Below are positions 1 through 6,351 of a stretch of DNA of 32,870 bases, piece after piece (positions within the stretch are counted from its first letter, which is position 1; each line of letters begins with the position of its first letter). Location: NCBI RefSeq assembly GCF_000227585.1, contig NZ_CAFB01000050.1, forward strand, positions 1 to 32,870, written 5' to 3'. The notes beneath the pieces are model-generated. The model saw only the letters and a program-made list of their open reading frames with translations, was not told where the DNA came from and ran no database searches. This DNA comes from Candidatus Glomeribacter gigasporarum BEG34 (GTDB taxonomy: Bacteria; Pseudomonadota; Gammaproteobacteria; Burkholderiales; Burkholderiaceae). Made by a program: the position numbers and the translations under genes.

Positions 1-1
1 C

Positions 2-463
2 ATTACCGCGCAAGGTGATTATGTGGAAGGCGATGTGGCGGTGTTCCTGAAAGATTTACCCTATCCGGTTGTCATCAAAATGGTCGCCGGCCAGCGCGAG
101 ACGGACTACCGTCTCGATCTCCGGATTCCGAAAACCGGGCCGAACGCGCAGCCGGCAATCACCACGGAGACCGCGATTGGCCTGCCGAGCGCCACGCTGC
201 AATCGCTGCTGGAGGGGATTGAACCGCCGCAGGCGAAACCGATCCGCATCCGGAATGCGCCGGCGAATATGAAAGCCTGGCTGATCGGCAATGCGCCTGC
301 GTCCCGTATCGTGCTGCGCACTTCGCTATTTTTGAACAATCCCGCGTACTATGGATCGCTGACATCCGCGGATGGCACGCATGTGTACGAAATTCCTCAA
401 ACGCCAGTGGTCACAGTCAGTGAAAACGGCGCGCTGCGCAACCTCTTTTTAGACTGGGAATAA
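2..463 (+). CDS. icmK/dotH: DotH/IcmK (TraN)-like type IVB secretion protein, 3' part
   Basis: The reading frame is open to the left edge, so the gene is cut by the window and only its C-terminal ~153 residues are seen. The sequence resembles the C-terminal domain of DotH/IcmK, the outer-membrane core-complex component of type IVB secretion systems (TraN in IncI plasmids): a beta-rich stretch around GDYVEGDVAVFLKDLPYPVV, then alternating strands, ending FLDWE. The first internal ATG (23) is not the true start. The stop is 2 bases before the DotG-like gene, the usual dotH-dotG order, which strongly supports the call. Subcellular site by family knowledge: periplasm and outer membrane. The frame itself shows no damage in the visible part. 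Confidence 0.72.
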   Translation: MTAQGDYVEGDVAVFLKDLPYPVVIKMVAGQRETDYRLDLRIPKTGPNAQPAITTETAIGLPSATLQSLLEGIEPPQAKPIRIRNAPANMKAWLIGNAPASRIVLRTSLFLNNPAYYGSLTSADGTHVYEIPQTPVVTVSENGALRNLFLDWE

Positions 464-465
464 CG

Positions 466-1608
466 ATGTCTAAAATGCGCGCGGGGTTTTCACGTCAGAT
501 TAAGGTCATCGTCATCATGGCGCTGCTGGCCGTGACAGGCGCGATCCTGAGCGTATTCTGGCTGACCCGCCGCCATGCGGCGAATGCGCACGTCGAGGTG
601 CCGGGCATCGACGCACAGGGCGGCGTATCGAGTCCAGAGACGCCGTACTATGCGCAAACGCTTCAATCGGTCAATCGCCAAAAACTCGCACAGGCGCAAC
701 GCGCGCAGGGTTCTTTCGTCCCGGCGTTGTCCGAGCGCACAGGGTCCAAGCCTCCAGACCTGGAACTGAAACCACTGGAACAATCGCTTGAACAACGCGC
801 TCAGCCTGTCGATGATGGCGCGCAGACGGACGCCCAGCTGCGCACCTTACCGCCGCTGCCTGCGCCCTCGCCGGGCGTAGACAAACAGGTCGAAGCGCTG
901 GTCGCGGCTTGGGATCATCCGCCCCAATCCCAGAAAATACTGGGCATCCAAACGCTTGAATCAACCGCAGAAAGGGAGAATGCGCCACCCGCTGCGCATG
1001 GGCCAGCGGGCCGGTCGACAACATCTGCACTGGCCTCGACGGATCTCCAGCCCCTCATTCATGCAACCGATCAATATGGCGCGCATCTGGAAAATGCCAT
1101 CGATACCGATGCGCCGTCCGAGGTATTTGCCGTCCTGGATCAAGGCCCGTGCAAAGGCGCGCAATTGATCGGCAGCAGCCAACTCACGCATGAAGCCTTG
1201 AGCGTGACGTTCACGGCCATGCACTGCAAGGATAAGACATATGCGATCCAGGCGATGGCATTGAACGATCAAACGCTGGGCCGCGCATTGCCTGCGGATG
1301 TTGACCACCGCTACGGCCAACGGATTGTGACGCCCGCCATTCTGGGCGCGCTCGGCGCAGCGGGCGCGGTGTACGGCAACGCAGGCAAAACCATCCTCCA
1401 CTCGCCTTTGGGCGGATATACCGAGCAGACGGATGCGAATCCTTCCATCCGGCAAATTGGCGGCGCGGCTGCCGCCGCAGGACTTTCAGGTGTGCAGAAT
1501 GCGCTCGCTCAACAAGCCGCCTCAATTCCTCCGATCCGTGCCCGCGTGCGCGCGGGGACGGCCATCCTCGTGAAATTCAAGGCCGATGTCATACCAGACA
1601 AATCGTAA
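466..1608 (+). CDS. icmE/dotG: DotG/IcmE (TraO)-like type IVB secretion core protein
   Basis: 380 residues. One N-terminal membrane segment (about residues 13-33, VIVIMALLAVTGAILSVFW) follows a short basic cytoplasmic tail. A long low-complexity, Pro/Gln/Ala-rich periplasmic linker (about 40-200) comes next, then a VirB10/TrbI-like C-terminal domain containing DHRYGQRIVTPAIL and a Gly/Ala-rich segment typical of DotG, TraO and VirB10. The length is near IncI TraO and much shorter than Legionella DotG, because the pentapeptide-repeat linker is missing. It is a channel component spanning both membranes. It follows dotH by 2 bases, so the two are probably translationally coupled. No further type IVB genes follow on this strand; the next gene is an unrelated regulator, so the operon is cut here. 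Confidence 0.8.
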   Translation: MSKMRAGFSRQIKVIVIMALLAVTGAILSVFWLTRRHAANAHVEVPGIDAQGGVSSPETPYYAQTLQSVNRQKLAQAQRAQGSFVPALSERTGSKPPDLELKPLEQSLEQRAQPVDDGAQTDAQLRTLPPLPAPSPGVDKQVEALVAAWDHPPQSQKILGIQTLESTAERENAPPAAHGPAGRSTTSALASTDLQPLIHATDQYGAHLENAIDTDAPSEVFAVLDQGPCKGAQLIGSSQLTHEALSVTFTAMHCKDKTYAIQAMALNDQTLGRALPADVDHRYGQRIVTPAILGALGAAGAVYGNAGKTILHSPLGGYTEQTDANPSIRQIGGAAAAAGLSGVQNALAQQAASIPPIRARVRAGTAILVKFKADVIPDKS

Positions 1609-1609
1609 A

Positions 1610-1670
1610 ATGCGTATCTTAATGCGCATTCCGACTTAATATGATGTATGATGCGTATGATCATGCGCAA
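1610..1670. promoter_or_regulatory. Pair of dyad operators before the HTH regulator
   Basis: Two near-identical inverted repeats are visible. The first, 1610-1629, is ATGCGTAT, four bases, ATGCGCAT. The second, 1651-1670, is ATGCGTAT, four bases, ATGCGCAA. Their starts are 41 bp apart, close to four helical turns. The second copy overlaps the cluster of ATG codons that could start the HTH gene. This geometry suits cooperative binding of a dimeric Cro/CI-type protein and autoregulation of the two-gene unit. Binding by the downstream protein is inferred. Confidence 0.5.
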
Positions 1671-1938
1671 ACCTCTCATCGATGACCCAATTACGAATGT
1701 GGAGCGCGTGGCGGTCGAGCTTCGCACGCTCCGCCGTGCGCGTAACATCACTCAACAAACCTTGGCGGACCGTGCACAGGTCGCGCGCCGTACACTCACC
1801 CATGCGGAGAGCGCTCAAAACGTGGGCATTCAGGAATGGTGCCGCATCGCGAATGCGCTGGGTTATGAACTGACTTTAAGACCCCAGAATACCGTCGTGT
1901 TCGAAGAACTCCCGGATGTGTTCAAGGAAGAGGAATGA
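1648..1938 (+). CDS. XRE/Cro-CI family helix-turn-helix regulator
   Basis: Up to 96 residues. A single HTH domain covers about residues 19-75, with the pattern LRTLRRARNITQQTLADRA followed by a recognition-helix region and a LGYEL ending typical of small XRE or HipB-like proteins. Starts at 1648, 1651, 1657 and 1663 are all possible; several sit inside the second dyad operator and none has a clear ribosome site, so the longest frame is given. The stop overlaps the next ATG (ATGA), indicating a two-gene unit. Small XRE proteins in such pairs are often antitoxins or autorepressors, but the partner is not a recognised toxin, so only a DNA-binding regulator is claimed. Confidence 0.75.
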   Translation: MMRMIMRKPLIDDPITNVERVAVELRTLRRARNITQQTLADRAQVARRTLTHAESAQNVGIQEWCRIANALGYELTLRPQNTVVFEELPDVFKEEE

Positions 1939-2267
1939 ATACATCGCCGTCTTTTGATATTGCACAATTCTTCAATCGAATCCGTCAACTTGAGATCCAC
2001 ACCCCTCAAGGTTTGAGCGGTCTACTGACGAAAGACAAGCGTAAAACCTATCCAACCCGCGCAGAACTGGTCCAATATGGGCAACGCTCGGGATATGCCG
2101 GGGATGAGGCTTCTGCCGTCCTGGATCGTATCGAGAACGCCTATGCCACCGTGACGGTCCGATGCGAAAAAGATGCCCGATACCAGAACGATCCCTTGCT
2201 TTCCGGCATTCGTCAAGCGGTGGAACGCCCTGCATTGAAAGCGCATCAAGCCCCCAGGCTGGGTTGA
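1935..2267 (+). CDS. Unknown 110-residue protein coupled to the HTH regulator
   Basis: I do not recognise this family. The gene starts inside the stop of the regulator (ATGA overlap), so it is probably translated by re-initiation. The product is soluble and charged, with no signal peptide or membrane segment. Its central part (PTRAELVQYGQRSGYAGDEA) and the following DRIENAYATV look helical. The C-terminus (KAHQAPRLG) looks unstructured and could be a truncation, since the 299 bp downstream are empty and the next recognisable sequence is a pseudogene on the other strand. A toxin or effector partner of the regulator is one possibility, with no sequence evidence beyond gene order. Confidence 0.5.
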   Translation: MNTSPSFDIAQFFNRIRQLEIHTPQGLSGLLTKDKRKTYPTRAELVQYGQRSGYAGDEASAVLDRIENAYATVTVRCEKDARYQNDPLLSGIRQAVERPALKAHQAPRLG

Positions 2268-2566
2268 ACAGCGCGATTGCTGAGGGCATGCAGCCGTTTT
2301 GCACTCCACTGACTCCTTTGAATGTAAGGTAAGCGCTCAATTTTCTGCACCTGGCTTATTGCAGGTTGGAGGCGGAGTATGGGTGTCCACCCAAATTTGG
2401 ATTGGCCCCATAAAGCTGATCACTTTATGAGGGCCGCAGGGAGGAATCGCATGCAAACAGGTAAGTGAAGTACCCGGGAAAAGACAGGATTCTCTCTGCT
2501 TTTTATGGGGTGATGATGGGCGCCTGCGGGCCAAGGTGGCGCTTGGGGGCGTTTTCGGGTGGGCGC
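2268..2566. other. Gap without a recognisable gene
   Basis: Nothing convincing is seen on either strand. The short frames here do not resemble proteins. The gap joins the regulator pair to the 3' end of the broken recD2-like gene and may contain a deletion joint. Confidence 0.5.
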
Positions 2567-3344
2567 TTATCCTTTTCGCTCTGCCAATCCACCCTGCAAC
2601 CACTCAGCCAGCTTCGACCATCGCCGTTCACCATGCTGTCCTTTAACGGCAATGGCCAATGCGCGCTTCTGTCCAACCAGCACGACGAAACGCTTGCCGC
2701 GCGTAATGCCGGTATAAATCAGATTGCGTCTGAGCGTCGAATAATGCTGAGTGCACAGTGGGATAATAACCGCTGGATATTCCGAGCCTTGGGATTTGTG
2801 AATCGTGGTGGCGTAGCACAGCGTCAACTCATCCGGTTCGCCGAAGCGATAAGTGACCACGCGCCCGTCAAAGACGACGGACAGTTCCTGCTCGTCAGCG
2901 TCGATCTGAGTTACCAGGCCGATGTCGCCGTTATACACGTACTAGTCGTAGTTATTCTCAGTCTGCATCACTTTGTTGCCGATGCTGAAACGCGCGCCAA
3001 ATTTCTCGACGCTGGATTCGTTCGGCGGATTCAACGCACCTTGCAACAAAACGTTGAGATTGCGCATGCCGGTGATGCTGCGATTCATCGGACACAGCAC
3101 CTGAATATCGCGCACTGGCTCCAGTTGGAATTTTTGAGGCAGCCGCGTCTTCACCAGTTTTACAATCTTCTGGGCGATGGCTTCCGGCATACCCACTGAA
3201 ACAAAATAAAAAATCCGACGCTTCGCCCTTGACCTTCAAGCGCAACACGCAAAAACCCGTATCCGCATTGTGAAAGGTCACGCGCTCGACAAGTCCCGCC
3301 AGACGCTCTAATGCTGGCTTGGGCGCACCAGGTTGTGAGGACAT
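2567..3344 (-). pseudogene. recD2: recD2-like helicase, internally deleted with a nonsense codon
   Basis: RecD2/TraA-type SF1 helicases are about 700-750 residues; only about 250 remain. Starting at 3344 (MSSQPGAPKP), the N-terminal domain is visible for ~43 residues (LAGLVERVTFHNADTGFCVL). Near 3212 the similarity jumps to the C-terminal third in another frame, from EAIAQKIVKLVKTRLPQKF and DIQVLCPMNR, losing the Walker A region and most of the motor. A TAG at 2939-2941 interrupts NYD and VYNGDIG, where a Lys or Glu codon would be expected. The UvrD-C-like end is well preserved (TIHKSQGSEYPAVI, NLIYTGITRGK). Three separate lesions make this a clear pseudogene. RecD2-like helicases are common on mobile islands. 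Confidence 0.85.
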
Positions 3345-3498
3345 AAAAAACAGAGGCTTGAGAAACAAAAACGCGGCATGAGCATACTTTGGATGCCCGC
3401 CTGGCTTGATAAACAAGACCTTGAGCGCCGCTTATCCATTCACTCTGTATAAAATAGCGCAGCCTTGATTTTGATTTTCAAATCAATGGGAGAAACCC

Positions 3499-3918
3499 GT
3501 GGAGAAAATAGCAGACAATTATCGCAGGCCGCATTTTCGTTTTTCACCTGAACCAGAGGGTGAGCTGGAAGGTGATTTTGGTATCCAGCAGGTACGCGAA
3601 ACGCCGGAGCCTATTGAAAATTAGGCCAGCAGGACAGGATACAACCCTTATTCATCGATGGAAAAACCCATGTTGAATGGCCGGCTCTGAGCGATGTGCT
3701 TAAACGCGATGTCGCGACATTGACATGGAACGGCCAGAAACCCACGAATTGAAATACATGCACTTCTCAGTGGCGGTGTCAAAATCCAGACGGATGCCGA
3801 TTTTCAGCGCATGCAATATCAAAGGGGCGGCAGCGAAAACTACATTCTGGCTCACACCCAATACGGCCACATGCGATTGTGCGTCTTCACGGGCTCCGTT
3901 TTTCAGGCAAATGCTTGA
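3499..3918 (+). pseudogene. DNA/RNA non-specific endonuclease (NUC1/EndoG family) remnant
   Basis: A GTG start with a GGGAGAAA ribosome site gives a 41-residue frame ending ETPEPIEN at a TAG (3622-3624). The same frame continues after the stop with SRTGYNP. Similarity then passes to a second frame (FIDGKTHVEWPALSDVLK), a third (HELKYMHFSVAVSKSRRMP, FSACNIKG) and, after a gap, back to the first (RLCVFTGSVFQ). This order matches endonuclease G-like NUC1 proteins: RTGY near the N-terminus, HFSVVMSKSRR with the Asn-Ile-Asp-Gly strand, and a late VFTGPVF motif. The segment that should hold the DRGH catalytic motif is missing. Nonsense, two frameshifts and a deletion make it dead. Confidence 0.68.
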
Positions 3919-3929
3919 TCCCGTTCAAT

Positions 3930-4652
3930 TCAAAGCCGAGGTACTGTTCGAATCACCGAATCATGTCTGCTTTCTAATGTGCATCCCAAAATCACAGGAA
4001 TCCGGTCGAGCAATGCTTCGTCCATATGCATATGATGTAGACAGGAATTCAGATAATCCCGATCATGATGGATCATCTCAATAGCGCCACGATAGGCTTT
4101 GTCTACGCTCTGGCCATACGCGTTTCTTGCTTTTTCCCAAGACTGGGCTGGAATATTCCCCCATTGGTCGATCATCATCGCCAGGTCGATGATGTCACGG
4201 CTCAGCACGGATCTGTCATCGCCGCGATTTGTATTTGCCAGTCATTTCGTGGCATACATATCTTCTTTGGACAGTATCGGTACACCCAGAATTGGGTGAA
4301 GTCTGCCCTGGATATCCAGATGACTTTCTGAAAAAAATTCGACCTTGATCGGCTGCTGATCTATTTCAAGAATGGTTCGGATCGCATCACGATCTGCCCG
4401 AACTTCTCGCCGATGGAGAACCGGTTCCCACAATAAATCTCCAAGCCCCTGTTGAGTGACGATATTACGCAATAAGCGATAGCCTTCTCTGGAAGAATAT
4501 AGAAAATCAATATCCAATGATTCACGATATTCGCCCAGTAAAAGGACAATAGCCGTCCCTCCTCCGAAGAAACAGCGTGCCTCCTGGAGTAATGGGCGAT
4601 TGAAGGCATGAAGCAGTTTTGCAATCCGCTGATGATGAGGCCGGTTAAACAT
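3930..4652 (-). pseudogene. AbiEii/AbiGii-type nucleotidyltransferase toxin, single nonsense codon
   Basis: About 240 codons. The N-terminal half carries the minimal nucleotidyltransferase signature FFGGGTAIVLLLGEYRESLD followed by IDFL, then KVEFF and SKEDMYATK. A TGA at 4242-4244 stops it. The same frame continues with LANTNRGDDRS and SRDIIDLAMM, the KLLAN-DR and RDxxDLA motifs expected next in AbiEii/DUF1814 proteins. Only one codon (probably Leu, TTA or TTG) is lost, so the inactivation looks recent. It overlaps the upstream small gene by 8 bp, a toxin-antitoxin-like layout. By family knowledge these enzymes modify tRNA or related substrates and block growth; here the C-terminal half would be missing unless the stop is read through. 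Confidence 0.72.
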
Positions 4653-4845
4653 TCATCCGTCCGCCACCCAAATCCTGAACAAGACGTTCGATCAGCGCCT
4701 TTTCGTTCTCGTCCAGGCGGGCTTGATCCACAAATCGCCAATTTCTTTCGTAGATCGCGAGCGCTTCACGTTCATCGACCATGCCGTCATCGCACCGGTT
4801 CCATGTAATCAGTCGCAACTGCGGGAAGTCAGCGAGTCGTATCAT
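4645..4845 (-). CDS. Small partner protein of the AbiEii-like toxin
   Basis: 66 residues if started at the ATG 4845 (MIRLADFPQLRLITWNR); longer starts at 4863 (ATG) and 4884 (GTG) are open but lack a ribosome site. The sequence is acidic to neutral with an EREALAIYERNWRFVD helix and a C-terminal DENEKALIERLVQDLGGG, and no recognised DNA-binding motif. The 3' end overlaps the toxin start by 8 bp. Short proteins of this type commonly precede DUF1814 nucleotidyltransferases, so an antitoxin or accessory role is likely. It remains open although its partner is broken, as expected if the antitoxin outlives the toxin. Confidence 0.6.
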   Translation of the reverse strand: MIRLADFPQLRLITWNRCDDGMVDEREALAIYERNWRFVDQARLDENEKALIERLVQDLGGGRMNV

Positions 4846-4908
4846 ATTTGTTTTTTGATCCATTTCAACTTGATGAATATCCACTTTTTATTTTAGCGCT
4901 GTTTAATG

Positions 4909-5157
4909 TCATGCAGCACACGCCCTTTCCATTGGATGACGATACTGGGCGATCAGCTCATCCGCGATTGAATCGAGAATATTTTCATCCTCCCTGGCAC
5001 CTTGTTCAGCGCGCCGCATTTCAATGGCAGGTACTGCGGTGCCGCCTGGAAAGGCGCGCGCGAGGATTTTTCGGGCTGCCGCGGGCGGCAGGCGTTGATA
5101 CAGCCGCCGCCGCAAGCCGACATCCTGATTCGTGGTTGAGAAGGCCCACAGTTCCAT
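4909..5157 (-). pseudogene. C-terminal fragment of a probable DotO/IcmB (TraU)-like ATPase
   Basis: About 82 residues with no start of their own, joined at ~5157 to the fibre-assembly remnant in another frame. The pattern ELWAFSTTNQDVGLRRRLYQ, then ILARAFPGGTA, an EIE-like element, and DSIADELI matches my recollection of the C-terminal tail of type IVB secretion ATPases (DotO/IcmB/TraU). The family call is moderate and rests on this pattern plus the DotH/DotG genes elsewhere in the island. The stop overlaps an ATG (ATGA, 4909-4912), as in secretion operons, but that frame closes after 15 codons. Confidence 0.4.
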
Positions 5158-5159
5158 TG

Positions 5160-5383
5160 CGCTCGGCGCGGATGCTTTCGGCTTTCTGGGCGTGTTGTTC
5201 TGCTTCGGAAGGAAAGACGGCTGTTGGATGACCGGTCTCATCCGGGAGAATGGCCGCGCCTTGAGCGTTGGCACTCAGCAACGCGCGGTGCGGCTCAGGG
5301 GTAATCTCGACGGCGGCTTGCGGAATCACCGTGTGAATGTCGCTGTCATAAAAGCCGCTGAAAGCGGCGTAATAGAGCGTCAT
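5160..5383 (-). pseudogene. Phage tail fibre assembly protein, 3'-truncated
   Basis: The gene starts 14 bases after the fibre stop. Its N-terminus, MTLYYAAFSGFYDSDIH, then IPQAAVEIT and HRALLSANAQG, matches the conserved N-terminal domain of small tail fibre assembly (chaperone) proteins. It continues to KAESIRAERN, where these proteins enter their C-terminal helical domain. From ~5157 the similarity is replaced by an unrelated secretion-ATPase fragment in another frame. About half of the usual 130-200 residues are lost. This joint marks the distal edge of the prophage remnant. Confidence 0.6.
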
Positions 5384-5397
5384 GCGCCTGTCTTAAG

Positions 5398-6351
5398 TCA
5401 GTCGCCGAGGGCGAGCCAGAAAAGCCCTTCCCCCAAAAGGCGTAGAAGTCATAGTTCGAGTCTTGAGTACACATCGCCAGTGAATTGTTTTTCCAACAAT
5501 GCGAGCCGGCGAGGGCCAGCACCCGGTTGGGAAACGTGATGGGGTAATACACGCTGCCTCCACCCTATCTGCTATGGATGGCATCGCCCCACTGCAGAAT
5601 CAGTCCACTCGGCAATTTCTGATCACCGTATCTGCGCTCAGGAAAGTCAGAAATGGCATCGGGCGCCAGTTTCTCTTTCGTCACCGATGGGTTGGCCAGG
5701 TTGTCTGTCCAGACGGCTCGATCACCCAATTTTTCATGCCGGACCGCGCCATCTGCCAGATGATCGGACTGCACCGCCCACTGTATGATTTTCTCTGGCG
5801 TGACCGCTTCATCTTCCAGCGTGCGGATACTGACCGCAAAATCCGCGATTTTGGGTTCGGTTACCGAGCCATCGGCGGGAATCGCTGATTTCTGCGCGGC
5901 CTCCAATTGCTGTTTCGTCACCGCGTGCAGCGGTTCGGTCGCATCGCCCGCCAGCGTAAGCGGCCCGGGCATGCGCATCGCCTGCTTTGGACACGCGGGT
6001 CTGCATCTCCGCCTGACTCGCGTAATAGGCGGCGTTTTGTCCGCCGAGCTGCTCCGCATTCAGGTTCTGGTTGATCTTTCCGTTGCTGATGGGAATCTGC
6101 TCGGCCTGGTTACCCGCTGTTCGCCCTGCCAGTTGCTCAACGTTCATCTGGTAGCGTTTCGCCAGCGACTGCCAGGCTGCGCCATCAAAGTGCTCGAAGC
6201 GTTTGTTCGCCTCACTCCAGCGTTTCACGCCCACCGGCGTATGGTCGGGGGTCGCGTCTTCCAGCCAGCGGGCGAGCAAGGCCACCTGCCCCCGCAGCAC
6301 GCGCAGCACCGCTGCATAATGGTCTTGTAATTCAGGCTTTTTAAAATCCAT
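5398..6351 (-). pseudogene. Phage tail fibre protein with multiple disruptions
   Basis: The original gene ran from 6351 (MDFKKPELQDHYAAVL) to the TGA at 5398-5400. The N-terminal part keeps its frame to QAEMQTRVSKAGD near 5985, where similarity moves to a second frame (PGPLTLAGDATEPLHAVTKQ, then repeated ITD-like fibre segments). That frame meets an in-frame TAG at 5565-5567 just after LILQWGDAIHSR. The same frame resumes with VYYPITFPNRVLALAGSHC, typical of fibre C-terminal domains. A further shift near 5425-5440 is needed to reach the expected ending FWLALGD. Two frameshifts plus one nonsense codon mean only an N-terminal stub (~120 residues) could be made. It sits 3' of gpJ, as in lambdoid phages. 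Confidence 0.75.

Noticed and set aside
2465-3199. 244-codon plus-strand frame
   Set aside because: It runs antisense through the recD2-like remnant and has no protein-like sequence; the other strand matches a known family.
3725-4084. 119-codon plus-strand frame as an intact gene
   Set aside because: Only its first ~35 residues resemble a protein (part of the NUC1 nuclease remnant); the rest crosses the 3' end of the antisense toxin pseudogene.
4848-5231. 127-codon plus-strand frame
   Set aside because: Overlaps the secretion-ATPase and fibre-assembly fragments antisense; composition is not protein-like.
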